DNA from: Palsa-1392 sp036490335
GTDB taxonomy: Bacteria; Verrucomicrobiota; Verrucomicrobiia; Chthoniobacterales; UBA10450
Direction: 5' to 3'
DNA: 64,000 nucleotides
Assembly: GCA_036490335.1 (NCBI GenBank)
Contig: DASXEB010000022.1
Coordinates: 1-64,000, forward strand
Positions 25,301 to 33,410 of the stretch are shown here, piece by piece. How positions within the stretch are numbered: position 1 is the stretch's first letter; each line of letters opens with the position of its first letter. The notes under the pieces are model-generated. The model made no database searches. It saw only the letters and a program-made list of their open reading frames with translations, and was not told the origin of the DNA. Both the position numbers and the translations under genes were made by a program.

Positions 25301-26647
25301 GTGACTCGCATCCTTATCGCCGATGACCAGAAGGATGTGCTCGAAGCGCTCCGCATTTTGCTCAAGGGCGAAGGCTACCAAACGGACGCGGTGACGTCGT
25401 TAGGCGCGGTCCTCAACGCGCTCGAAAAACGCGACTACGCGCTGCTTATGATGGACCTGAATTACACCCGCGACACCACTTCCGGCCAGGAAGGCCTCGA
25501 AGCGATTCCGGAAATCCAGGCGCTCGATGCCAACCTCCCGATCGTGATCATGACCGCGTGGGCCACGATCAACCTCGCGGTCGAAGCGATGAAACTTGGC
25601 GCGCGCGATTTCGTCGCGAAACCGTGGGACAACGATCGCCTGCTCGCGATCGTGCGCACGCAAATCGCGCTCGGCAGCGCGCTTCGAAAAAGTCAGCAGG
25701 CCGAAGCGAAAAACGAGCTCCTCCGCGGCAAAATGCCGAACATCATTTCCGATTCGCCGCGCATGCGGCCGGTGATCGAATTGATCTCCCGCGTCGCGCC
25801 CTCAGACGCGAACGTGCTCATCACGGGCGAGAATGGAACGGGCAAGGGTTTGGTCGCGCGCGCCATTCATTCGCTCTCGACCCGCGCGAGCAAAATCATG
25901 ATCACGGTCAACATGGGCGGCCTGTCGGAAGGCGTTTTTGAGAGCGAACTTTTTGGCCACGTCAAAGGCGCGTTCACGGATGCGAAAACGGATCGCGCCG
26001 GCCGTTTCGAACTCGCGGATGAAAGCACATTATTTCTCGACGAGATCGCGAATCTTCCGCTCAGCCAGCAGGCAAAATTGTTGCGTGTGATCGAGACCGG
26101 CGAGTTCGAGCGCGTCGGTTCGTCGAAAACGTTGCACGCGAACGTGCGCATCATTTCCGCGACCAATGCGAACCTGCATGATGAAGTCGCGGCCGGCCGC
26201 TTTCGCCAGGATTTGCTGTTTCGCTTGAACACGATCGAAGTCCCGCTGCCGCCGTTGCGCGAACGCCGCGAAGACATCGCGCCGCTGGCCGCTTATTTTT
26301 TGCGCCAGCACGCGGAACGTTACCGAAAAAAACTGACCGGCTTCGAACCAGCCGCGCACGAGGCGCTCGTTAGGCACGAATTTCCCGGCAACGTCCGCGA
26401 GCTCGATCACGTGATCGAACGCGCCGTGCTCATGACGCAGGGTTCGCAGATCAAGGCGAAAGATCTTGGCCTAACGAGTGCGTCGGACGGCTCGCCGCGG
26501 CTCGAGGAGATGAGTCTCGAGGAAGTCGAAATGTTTCTGATCAAAAAGGCGCTGGCGCGGCATGACGGCAACGCGCGCAAGGCGGCGGAATCGTTAGGCC
26601 TGAGCCGAAGCGCATTTTACCGGCGGCTGCAACAATATGGTTTGTGA
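25301..26647 (+). CDS. NtrC-type sigma-54 activator, response regulator
   Basis: The 448-residue protein has a REC domain (1-120; acidic pair D8-D9, phospho-acceptor D52 in MMDLNY), an AAA+ sigma-54 interaction domain (about 140-375; Walker A GENGTGKG, Walker B TLFLDEIAN, arginine-finger region RFRQDLLFRLN) and a Fis-type helix-turn-helix at the end (GNARKAAESLGLSRSAFYRRL). The loop that contacts sigma-54 reads GAFTDA instead of the consensus GAFTGA. The start is GTG. It is followed 31 bp later by its kinase. A -24/-12 promoter and a palindrome downstream of the pair strongly suggest that it drives the permease operon. Confidence 0.95.
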   Translation: MTRILIADDQKDVLEALRILLKGEGYQTDAVTSLGAVLNALEKRDYALLMMDLNYTRDTTSGQEGLEAIPEIQALDANLPIVIMTAWATINLAVEAMKLGARDFVAKPWDNDRLLAIVRTQIALGSALRKSQQAEAKNELLRGKMPNIISDSPRMRPVIELISRVAPSDANVLITGENGTGKGLVARAIHSLSTRASKIMITVNMGGLSEGVFESELFGHVKGAFTDAKTDRAGRFELADESTLFLDEIANLPLSQQAKLLRVIETGEFERVGSSKTLHANVRIISATNANLHDEVAAGRFRQDLLFRLNTIEVPLPPLRERREDIAPLAAYFLRQHAERYRKKLTGFEPAAHEALVRHEFPGNVRELDHVIERAVLMTQGSQIKAKDLGLTSASDGSPRLEEMSLEEVEMFLIKKALARHDGNARKAAESLGLSRSAFYRRLQQYGL

Positions 26648-26678
26648 ATGTCGCCGCTCCTTCACGCGCGCGCCTTGA

Positions 26679-28013
26679 ATGAAAACGGAGCGCAAACGCC
26701 GCTGGCGAATCTCGCATGAAACGCGGCTGACCTGGCTGACATTGGGCGCGGCTGCGCCGGCGATCATCGTCGCGCTCAGCTTTATTTGGTTCGGCGATTC
26801 GAGCGCGAAAGTGGCCTGGACGCTGACGATGTTGATCGGGGCCTGCGCCCTCGGTTTCCTGGCGAGCGCGCGCGAGCACATCGTGAGGCCGCTGCAGACG
26901 ATGAGCAATCTGCTCGCCGCTTTGCGCGAAGGCGACTACTCGATTCGCGCTCGCGGCGCGCGCCCGGACGACGCGCTCGGCGACGTCCTGCTCGAGATTA
27001 ATCAACTCGGCGAAACCTTGCGCGTGCAGCGGCTCGGCGCGTTCGAAGCGACGGCGCTTTTGCGCACGATCATGGCCGAGATTGACGTCGCGGTTTTCAC
27101 TTTCGATCCCGAGCGCCGGCTGCGCCTCATTAATCGCGCGGGCGAAAATTTGCTCCGCCAACCGATCGACAAATTGCTCGGCCGCCGCGCTTCCGATCTC
27201 GGCCTCGCGGTTTGTCTCGATGCCGATGAAGATTCGCCGCTGACTCTGCGATTTCCGGGCGGCGCCGGTCGATGGGGCGTCCGCAAAAGCAATTTTCGCG
27301 AACACGGTTTGCCCCACGAATTGCTCGTGCTCACCGACCTGAGCCGGACTTTGCGCGAAGAGGAACGCGTCGCGTGGCAGCGCCTCGTCCGGGTGCTCGG
27401 TCACGAGATGAACAATTCGCTCGCGCCGATCAAATCGATCGCCGGCAGCCTCGAATCTTTGCTGCGCCGCGATCCGCCGCCGACCGATTGGCGCGACGAT
27501 GCGCGCAGCGGTTTGAACGTGATCGCGACCCGAGCGGAATCGCTCAGCCGTTTCATGCAGGCGTACGCGCGGCTGGCGCGATTGCCGCCGCCGCAAAAGG
27601 AGCCGATCGACCTCGGCGAACTCGTTAGGCGAGTCGTTAGTCTGGAGACGCGGCTGGCGGTGCAGATTCGCGAAGGTCCGAGCCTGACGATCGACGCGGA
27701 CGCGGCTCAGATCGAACAACTGCTGATCAACGTTCTGCACAACGCGGTCGACGCGGCCCTCGAGACCAGCGGCGGCGTCACGATTGGCTGGCGCGGAATT
27801 CCCGATTGCACAGAAGTCGTGATCCGCGATGAAGGGCCAGGGATCATGAATCCAACAAATCTTTTCGTGCCCTTCTTCACCACCAAGCCCGGAGGCTCCG
27901 GAATCGGTTTGCCGCTCAGCCGGCAGATCGCGGAAGCGCATGGCGGCTCGCTCAGCCTAACGAATCGCGTCGATCGTCGCGGCAGCGAAGCGATTTTGCG
28001 TTTGCCTCGTTAG
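26679..28013 (+). CDS. NtrY-like membrane sensor histidine kinase
   Basis: A 444-residue kinase with two helices close together (about 15-34 and 39-58), so with almost no periplasmic sensor loop; a HAMP domain (about 60-115, REHIVRPLQTMSNLLAALREG); a PAS domain (about 120-220, TIMAEIDVAVFTFDPERRLRLINRAG); and HisKA/HATPase (H near residue 242 in LGHEMNNSLAPIKSIAGSL; N box LHNAVDAALE; G boxes IRDEGPGI and FFTTKPGGSGIGLPLS). The H-box form is that of NtrY-type kinases paired with sigma-54 activators. The signal is thus probably read inside the membrane or by the PAS domain. The stop TAG is inside a head-to-head octamer pair. Confidence 0.94.
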   Translation: MKTERKRRWRISHETRLTWLTLGAAAPAIIVALSFIWFGDSSAKVAWTLTMLIGACALGFLASAREHIVRPLQTMSNLLAALREGDYSIRARGARPDDALGDVLLEINQLGETLRVQRLGAFEATALLRTIMAEIDVAVFTFDPERRLRLINRAGENLLRQPIDKLLGRRASDLGLAVCLDADEDSPLTLRFPGGAGRWGVRKSNFREHGLPHELLVLTDLSRTLREEERVAWQRLVRVLGHEMNNSLAPIKSIAGSLESLLRRDPPPTDWRDDARSGLNVIATRAESLSRFMQAYARLARLPPPQKEPIDLGELVRRVVSLETRLAVQIREGPSLTIDADAAQIEQLLINVLHNAVDAALETSGGVTIGWRGIPDCTEVVIRDEGPGIMNPTNLFVPFFTTKPGGSGIGLPLSRQIAEAHGGSLSLTNRVDRRGSEAILRLPR

Positions 28014-28078
28014 GGCCTAACGAGTCGGACGAAGATTTTTTTGCCTAACGAGGCCGGACAGACTTAGACTCGTTAGGC
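28008..28078. repeat. Inverted pairs of the iterated octamer after the kinase gene
   Basis: CGTTAGGGCCTAACG (28008-28022) is a back-to-back inverted pair with a one-base centre that includes the kinase stop. Twenty bases on, GCCTAACGAG (28043-28052) and CTCGTTAGGC (28069-28078) form a perfect 10-bp inverted repeat with a 16-base loop, preceded by a run of seven T. Inverted pairs of uptake sequences serve as terminators in Neisseria; here the T-run stands on the wrong side for the kinase transcript, so termination is only a possibility. Confidence 0.85.
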
Positions 28079-28132
28079 CAATCCGGCAACTTCTTCGCCG
28101 CCTCCACCTCGCTCTTCGGAAAAACCGCAATG

Positions 28133-28152
28133 TTGTCCCAAATTCGGGACAA
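28133..28152. promoter_or_regulatory. Candidate activator-binding palindrome (UAS) upstream of the sigma-54 promoter
   Basis: TTGTCCCAAATTCGGGACAA has perfect 7-bp arms and 18 of 20 matching positions. It sits about 100 bp upstream of the -24 element, a usual distance for an NtrC-type enhancer. A second short palindrome, ATTTCGCGAAAT, lies at 28173-28184. The pairing with the upstream regulator is inferred. Confidence 0.6.
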
Positions 28153-28249
28153 GAGAATCCCGCAAGCGAGGCATTTCGCGAAATCGTCCAATTTCGTTGC
28201 AGAATTTTAATTTGTTCTTTTTCAATCGATTACGACTTAAAAAAATCGA

Positions 28250-28266
28250 TTGGCACGCCCTTTGCA
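28250..28266 (+). promoter_or_regulatory. Sigma-54 (-24/-12) promoter of the permease operon
   Basis: TTGGCACGCCCTTTGCA matches the consensus TGGCACG-N4-TTGCW exactly, with ten bases between the invariant GG and GC. It lies in an AT-rich stretch that also carries two copies of AATCGATT. Transcription would start near 28277, 70 bp before the first gene of the operon. No other site of this quality was noticed in the window. Confidence 0.88.
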
Positions 28267-28346
28267 ATAGGCTTCGGCATGAAAGGAAATTTTCTGAATC
28301 CAAATCGAGAGGCGAATGCATCTCAATGGAAACGGAAAGTCATAAA

Positions 28347-28664
28347 ATGAAAAACAACACTCACACTCTTATCCTGAAATCGCGGCACCAATCCGAGCAG
28401 CGCGAGTCGCGCGGCGCGCGGATGTTGCCGCATGTCGAGGCAGGTTTCCAGGCCGGCACGCTCACGAGCGGCTGCGGCCGTTCCGCGAAATTCGATCGCC
28501 AGTCGTTCTACAAATTGAGCAATCGGTATTTCGCCGAGGAAGCGCCGCGCAGTTTCGCGGTCGAGGCCGGCGTCTTCAGCGCGCTCATCGCGATGGCGCT
28601 GCTGCCGATCGCAAACAGCATGCAGGCGGTGGCGGCCCTGGCTCACAGCATCGCTCTTTTCTAA
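28347..28664 (+). CDS. Small single-span membrane protein at the head of the operon
   Basis: A 105-residue product (MKNNTHTLILKSRHQSEQRE) with a basic soluble N-terminal two thirds and one hydrophobic C-terminal helix (VFSALIAMALLPIANSMQAVAALAHSIALF at about 75-105). It is the first gene after the sigma-54 promoter. GGAAAG lies 9 bp before the ATG at 28347; an in-frame ATG at 28326 would add seven residues. No family is recognised. Position and length suggest a tail-anchored accessory or regulator of the transport module. Confidence 0.75.
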   Translation: MKNNTHTLILKSRHQSEQRESRGARMLPHVEAGFQAGTLTSGCGRSAKFDRQSFYKLSNRYFAEEAPRSFAVEAGVFSALIAMALLPIANSMQAVAALAHSIALF

Positions 28665-28679
28665 GTGGCGGATTCAAAC

Positions 28680-30026
28680 ATGCCGCAGCGAAGTTTCGAA
28701 GTGATCCCGGGAGACAAACCGGCGCCGGCGTCCGTGAGCGCGCGCAAGTCCGGCTTCGCTGCGCCCACTTCGTCGATGGACGTCGCGAGGCCCGACATCG
28801 CCCGGAAGAAAAAGAAACGCCGCATCGTCATTATCGCTGGTTCGGTTCTCGCTCTTCTCGTGGTTTGGATTGCTGTGTCGCGCTTGAAACCGGCCGCGCC
28901 CAGCGTTGATCGCTCCTCCGTCTGGGTCGATACGGTGAAACGCGGGCCGATGCTGCGCCAGGTGCGCGGACTCGGCACTCTCGTGCCGGAAGACATTCGC
29001 TGGATCGCCGCGAGCAAGGAAGGTCGCGTCGAAAAAATCATCGTCAGGCCGGGCGCGACGGTGAAACCGGACACGGTCATTCTCGAACTTTCGAGCCGCG
29101 ATCTCGAGCAGGCCGCGAGCGACGCGGAGCTGAAAGAAAAAGCGGGTGAAGCGGAACTGATCACGCTGCGCGCGACGTTGCAGCGCGAGTTGCTCGACCA
29201 GGAATCGACGACCGCGCAAGTCCACTCCGATTTTCAACAGGCGAAAATGGAAGCCGAAACGAACGATGCGCTGAAAAAGAACGGACTGATCGCCGACCTC
29301 GCTTACAAAACTTCCATCATCAAACGCGACGAACTCGCGAATCGCGACGGCATCGAACAAAAACGTCTGCAATTCGCACAGGATTCGATCCAGCCGCAGC
29401 TCGCCGCCAAAGAAGCCGCGATCGACGAACTCAAAGCGGCGGCCAATCTCGCAAAAAGCGAAGTCGAAAACCTGCACGTCCGCGCCGGCATGAACGGCGT
29501 CCTGCAACAACTGCCGGTCGAAGTCGGCCAGCGCGTCGCGGCCGGCACGAATCTCGCGCGCGTCGCCGATCCGACGAAGCTGAAAGCGCAAATCAAGATC
29601 GCGGAAACGCAGGCCAAGGATATTCAGATTAATCAGCCGGCGGAAATCGACACGCGCAACGGCGTCGTCGCCGGCCATGTCACGCGCGTCGATCCTGCTG
29701 TTGAACAAGGCACCGTCACGGTCGACGTCGCGCTCGATGGCAAATTGCCGAAAGGCGCGCGGCCGGACTTGAGCGTCGATGGCACGATCGAGCTCGAGCG
29801 ACTGAACGACGTGCTCTACGTGGGACGCCCCGCGTTCGCGCAAGATGGCGCGACCGTCGGTGTTTTTCGCCTAACGAATAACGGCGAAGCTGTCCGCACC
29901 CCGGTGCATTTCGGCCGCAGCTCGGTTAACACGATTGAAATCCTGAGCGGCCTCAACGTCGGCGACCAGGTCATCCTTTCCGACACCAGCGCCTACGATT
30001 CGCACGACCGCATCAAGCTCGACTGA
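28680..30026 (+). CDS. HlyD/MacA-family periplasmic adaptor
   Basis: A 448-residue membrane-fusion protein: a cytoplasmic basic leader, one transmembrane helix (RRIVIIAGSVLALLVVWIAV at about 47-66), a lipoyl/barrel-sandwich hybrid (GRVEKIIVRPGATVKPDTVIL near residue 120, second half NLHVRAGMNGVLQQLPVEVGQRVAAG near 270), a long helical hairpin between them, and the beta-barrel and membrane-proximal domains (RPDLSVDGTIELERL, then GLNVGDQVILSD). The ATG at 28680 is preceded by GGCGG; an in-frame GTG directly after the previous stop (28665) is possible. It would link the permeases to an outer-membrane exit or stimulate the ATPase as MacA does for MacB. No outer-membrane channel is encoded nearby. 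Confidence 0.93.
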   Translation: MPQRSFEVIPGDKPAPASVSARKSGFAAPTSSMDVARPDIARKKKKRRIVIIAGSVLALLVVWIAVSRLKPAAPSVDRSSVWVDTVKRGPMLRQVRGLGTLVPEDIRWIAASKEGRVEKIIVRPGATVKPDTVILELSSRDLEQAASDAELKEKAGEAELITLRATLQRELLDQESTTAQVHSDFQQAKMEAETNDALKKNGLIADLAYKTSIIKRDELANRDGIEQKRLQFAQDSIQPQLAAKEAAIDELKAAANLAKSEVENLHVRAGMNGVLQQLPVEVGQRVAAGTNLARVADPTKLKAQIKIAETQAKDIQINQPAEIDTRNGVVAGHVTRVDPAVEQGTVTVDVALDGKLPKGARPDLSVDGTIELERLNDVLYVGRPAFAQDGATVGVFRLTNNGEAVRTPVHFGRSSVNTIEILSGLNVGDQVILSDTSAYDSHDRIKLD

Positions 30027-30072
30027 TTTTTCCCCTAACGAACAAAGCACTCACTTCTACCTAACGAATAAA

Positions 30073-30771
30073 ATGAACAACGGAAACAACACACTCATTC
30101 ATCTCGACAGCGTGACCAAAGTCTTCCTCACCGACGAGGTCGAGACTCACGCCCTTTCGGGAATTCACCTCGACATCCGCACCGGCGAATACGTCTCGAT
30201 CGCGGGACCATCCGGCTGCGGCAAATCGACGCTGCTCTCGATTCTCGGCTTGCTCGACACGCCGTCGGGCGGCAGTTATTCGCTCAAAGGCGGCGAGGTC
30301 GCGAACCTCACATTTCCGGAGCGGGCGCGCATTCGGAATCGCGAGATCGGATTTATTTTTCAAAGCTTCAACCTCATCGGCGACCTGACGGTTTTCGAAA
30401 ACGTCGAGCTCCCGCTGACCTATCGCGGGATGCCGGCGAGCGAGCGCAAGACTTTTGCCAACGAAGCGCTCGAGCGCGTCGGCATGGGTCATCGCGCGAA
30501 ACATTTGCCGAGCCAGCTTTCCGGCGGCCAGCAACAGCGCGTCGCGGTCGCGCGCGCGCTCGCGGGCAAGCCGGCGATTCTGCTCGCCGACGAACCGACG
30601 GGCAATCTCGATTCGCGCAACGGCGAAGCGGTGATGGATCTTTTGAAAGAGCTGCACGACGGCGGCGCGACCATTTGCATGGTGACGCACGACGTGCGTT
30701 TCGCCGAGCACGCCGACCGCACGATTCACCTGTTCGACGGCCGCGTGGTCGAAGACAAAATCGCCGCCTAA
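30073..30771 (+). CDS. ABC transporter ATPase, LolD/MacB type (first of two)
   Basis: A 232-residue nucleotide-binding subunit with Walker A GPSGCGKST near residue 42, Q-loop GFIFQSFNL, signature LSGGQQQRVAVARAL, Walker B AILLADEP, D-loop GNLDSRNG and H-switch VTHDVRFAEHAD. All catalytic residues are in place. LolD/MacB-type ATPases power FtsX-fold permeases by mechanotransmission instead of classical transport. It follows the adaptor by 46 bp and its TAA stop is inside the first of two overlapping octamers (30766-30780). With the second ATPase it must serve eleven permeases. Confidence 0.96.
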   Translation: MNNGNNTLIHLDSVTKVFLTDEVETHALSGIHLDIRTGEYVSIAGPSGCGKSTLLSILGLLDTPSGGSYSLKGGEVANLTFPERARIRNREIGFIFQSFNLIGDLTVFENVELPLTYRGMPASERKTFANEALERVGMGHRAKHLPSQLSGGQQQRVAVARALAGKPAILLADEPTGNLDSRNGEAVMDLLKELHDGGATICMVTHDVRFAEHADRTIHLFDGRVVEDKIAA

Positions 30772-30789
30772 CGCCTAACGAGAAGTGGA

Positions 30790-30963
30790 ATGATGCGCTC
30801 GAATGATCGCCGATCGCTGAAAGCGCTGATCATTTGCGCGCTCCTGATCGCGAACCTCGCGCTCGCCTATTTCTCGCATCGGCCGGAGCATCGCGCGGCG
30901 ACGACGACACGTTCCGCTGATTCCGTCGAGGCGAAACAACCCAGCAGCCAGCCGGCTCCATGA
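30790..30963 (+). CDS. 57-residue single-span membrane protein
   Basis: A short frame, MMRSNDRRSLKALIICALLI at its start, with one transmembrane helix (about residues 10-27) and a hydrophilic, Thr/Ser/Pro-rich tail ending QPSSQPAP. The start is preceded by GAGAAGTGGA, and the stop overlaps the permease start (ATGA at 30960-30963), so translation is coupled. The N-in orientation suggested by the basic leader puts the tail outside. No family is recognised; an assembly factor or small regulator of the permease is a guess. Confidence 0.7.
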   Translation: MMRSNDRRSLKALIICALLIANLALAYFSHRPEHRAATTTRSADSVEAKQPSSQPAP

Positions 30964-33407
30964 TCGCGGAATTTCGCCACGCGGTTCGCCTGTTGTTTAA
31001 GCAGCCGCTTTTTACCCTCGTCGCGATCGTCACCCTCGCGCTTGGCATCGGCGCAACCACTTCCGTTTTCACGCTCGTCAACGCGCTTCTGATCAAGCCG
31101 CTGCCTTACAAGGATCCATCGCGGCTCGTGCTTTTTTTCGAGCATTTTCGCGATCAGCACCTCGATGCGATCCCGGTTTCGCCTCCGGAATTTCTTGATT
31201 ACAAGGCGCAGCTCCACAGCTTCGATGCGATCGCGGCCTTCAAGCCCGCAACCTACAATCTGGCTGATCGCGATCTGCCCGAGCGCATCTCCGGTGCGGT
31301 TGTTTCGGCCGATCTTTTTCCATTGTTAGGCGTGACGCCGATTCGCGGCCGCACTTTTCGCCCGGAGGAATGCGCGACCGGCCGCGACGACGTCGTGGTC
31401 ATCAGCGAGCGGCTCTGGCGGCGTAAATTCGATTCCGATCCGCGCGTGCTCGGGAGTAAATTAATCGCCGACGGACGCGCGCTCAACGTCATCGGCATCA
31501 TGCCGGCGAGTTTCGAATTTCCGCTCCCGCTTTTTAACGTCAGCGGCTCGCAGTTCAGCGAACGCGCCGACATCTGGCAGCCGGTCGCGTTCACCGTTGA
31601 CGAGTTGAAAGAGCGCGGCTCGCGCAGCTACGGCATGATCGGCCGGCTCGCGCCGCACGTTTCGCAGCAGCAGACGCAGGCCGAAATCGAAACTGTCGTC
31701 AGGCAAATGCGGCTGCGTTTTCCGAAAAATTATCCGCCGACCGACAGCTTCGGCGCGACGATTTTTTCGCTCAAGGACCAGATGATCGGCGGCATGAAAC
31801 CGCTCCTGCTTATTTTGTCCGGCGCGGTCGGCCTCGTTCTGCTCATCGCCTGCGCGAATCTGGCGACGATGCTGCTCGCGCGGGCCGCGACGCGCGAGCG
31901 TGAGATGGCGATTCGCGTCGCGGTCGGTGCGAGTCGGGCGCGGCTTTTGCGCCAGGGCCTGACGGAAAGTGTCGTGCTCGCGATATGCGGCGCGGGTATT
32001 GGCAGCTTGTTCGCCATTTGGATTATCGACCTGGTCGCAAGATTCGGCGCGCAAACCATCCCGCGGCTCAGCGAACTCCATGTCGACGGCGCGGTCCTGC
32101 TCGTCACGCTCGCGCTCGCGATTGGAACCGGATTACTCTTCGGCCTCATTCCCGCTCTCGCCAGCGGCAAACCCGATCTGACCGAAGCGCTCAAGGAAGG
32201 CGGCCGCGGCGCGACTTCCAGCCGGCGGCATAACGCGTTTCGCAATTCGCTCGTGGTCGTCGAAGTCGCGCTCGCGCTTTTGCTCCTGACCGGCGCCGGA
32301 TTGCTCGTCAAGAGTTTCGTCCGGCTGGAAAATGTCAGCCCGGGATTTAATCCGAACAATGTTTTCACCGCGGAGATTTCGCTCCCGGCGTTGCGCTACA
32401 AAAACGCAGCGGCGCGGGCGAATTTTTTCGCCGAGCTGGAGCGTCGCCTAACGAACCTGCCCGGCGTCACCGCTGCCAGCCTGACCGCGATCCTGCCGAT
32501 GAGCGGAGTGAACAGCGACTCCTCGTTTTCAATCGAAGGCCGGCCTAACGACAACAAGCATCCCGAGCCCGACGAAGACGTTCGCATCGCCTCGTCGAAA
32601 TATTTTGCCGCGCTGCAAATTCCAGTTTTGCAGGGCCGCGTCTTCACGCCCGCGGACAAAATCGGCGCGCCTGCCGTCGTGGTCATCAATCACGCGCTCG
32701 CGCAGCGCTATTGGCCTAACGAAAACCCGATTGGCAAAAGGATCCGGGTCGCGTTTAGCGGCATGGCCTGGACGACGATCGTCGGCGTGATCGGCGATGT
32801 GCATCATCGCGGTTTTGATCGGCCGGTGCAGCCGGAGCTTTATGTTCCGCTGGCGCAAGCGCCGTATTCGTCAGTCATCCTCGCTCTCCGCACGAAACAG
32901 GATCCGCTCAGCCTAACGAGTGCGGTCCGGCGCGAAGTGCAGGCGATCGATCCCGACCTGCCAATCGCGCAGGTGCGCACGCTCGACGATGTCGTTGCCG
33001 ATTCGGTCGCGCCGAAACGTTTGTCGGTCATTTTGCTCGCGAGCTTCGCCGGCATCGCGCTCGTCCTCGCCGCGGTTGGAATTTACGGCGTGATGTCGTT
33101 TCTGGTCGCGCAACGCACGAACGAAATCGGCGTGCGCATGGCGCTCGGCGCGCAACGCGCGGATGTTTTGCGGCTCGTGCTTTCGCGCGCCGGAATTCTC
33201 ATCGGTGCGGGCACAATCCTCGGACTGATCGCGGCGATTCTGAGCGCGTCGGCTTTGCATTCCGCGCTCTATCAAGTGAGCGCGCTCGATCTTTCGACCT
33301 TCGTTTTTGTCACGATCACGCTCGCCCTTGTCGCCTTGCTCGCGAGCTACATCCCGGCACGCCGCGCGATGCGCGTGGACCCGATGCTCGCGCTGGCGCG
33401 GAGTTAA
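30960..33407 (+). CDS. ADOP-type ABC permease 1 (duplicated FtsX/MacB-like)
   Basis: This 815-residue protein has the plan of the ADOP family (duplicated orphan permease, TIGR03434): each half has a helix, a MacB-type periplasmic core domain (PCD) and an FtsX bundle of three helices. Here TM1 is at 16-40 (TLVAIVTLALGIGATTSVF), PCD1 about 45-265, FtsX1 275-400 (LLIACANLATMLLARAATRE), helix 5 430-452 (LVVVEVALALLLLTGAG), PCD2 460-680 and FtsX2 690-805 (GIYGVMSFLVAQRTNEIGVRM). It has no ATPase domain. It is set between the two ATPase genes, apart from the ten-gene array, and its C-terminus (PARRAMRVDPMLALARS) is the only one that lacks the final Glu of the others. Confidence 0.95.
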   Translation: MIAEFRHAVRLLFKQPLFTLVAIVTLALGIGATTSVFTLVNALLIKPLPYKDPSRLVLFFEHFRDQHLDAIPVSPPEFLDYKAQLHSFDAIAAFKPATYNLADRDLPERISGAVVSADLFPLLGVTPIRGRTFRPEECATGRDDVVVISERLWRRKFDSDPRVLGSKLIADGRALNVIGIMPASFEFPLPLFNVSGSQFSERADIWQPVAFTVDELKERGSRSYGMIGRLAPHVSQQQTQAEIETVVRQMRLRFPKNYPPTDSFGATIFSLKDQMIGGMKPLLLILSGAVGLVLLIACANLATMLLARAATREREMAIRVAVGASRARLLRQGLTESVVLAICGAGIGSLFAIWIIDLVARFGAQTIPRLSELHVDGAVLLVTLALAIGTGLLFGLIPALASGKPDLTEALKEGGRGATSSRRHNAFRNSLVVVEVALALLLLTGAGLLVKSFVRLENVSPGFNPNNVFTAEISLPALRYKNAAARANFFAELERRLTNLPGVTAASLTAILPMSGVNSDSSFSIEGRPNDNKHPEPDEDVRIASSKYFAALQIPVLQGRVFTPADKIGAPAVVVINHALAQRYWPNENPIGKRIRVAFSGMAWTTIVGVIGDVHHRGFDRPVQPELYVPLAQAPYSSVILALRTKQDPLSLTSAVRREVQAIDPDLPIAQVRTLDDVVADSVAPKRLSVILLASFAGIALVLAAVGIYGVMSFLVAQRTNEIGVRMALGAQRADVLRLVLSRAGILIGAGTILGLIAAILSASALHSALYQVSALDLSTFVFVTITLALVALLASYIPARRAMRVDPMLALARS

Positions 33408-33410
33408 ATT

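Noticed and set aside
25160..25381. 73-codon minus-strand ORF upstream of the activator
   Set aside because: It overlaps the activator start and has no recognisable sequence; the 25098-25300 gap holds two octamers and nothing else I can support.
26541..27941. 466-codon antisense frame over the histidine kinase
   Set aside because: Arg/Asp-rich shadow frame opposite an unmistakable kinase.
28674..29843. 389-codon antisense frame over the adaptor gene
   Set aside because: Shadow frame rich in Arg, Phe and Asp; the + strand encodes a clear HlyD-family protein.
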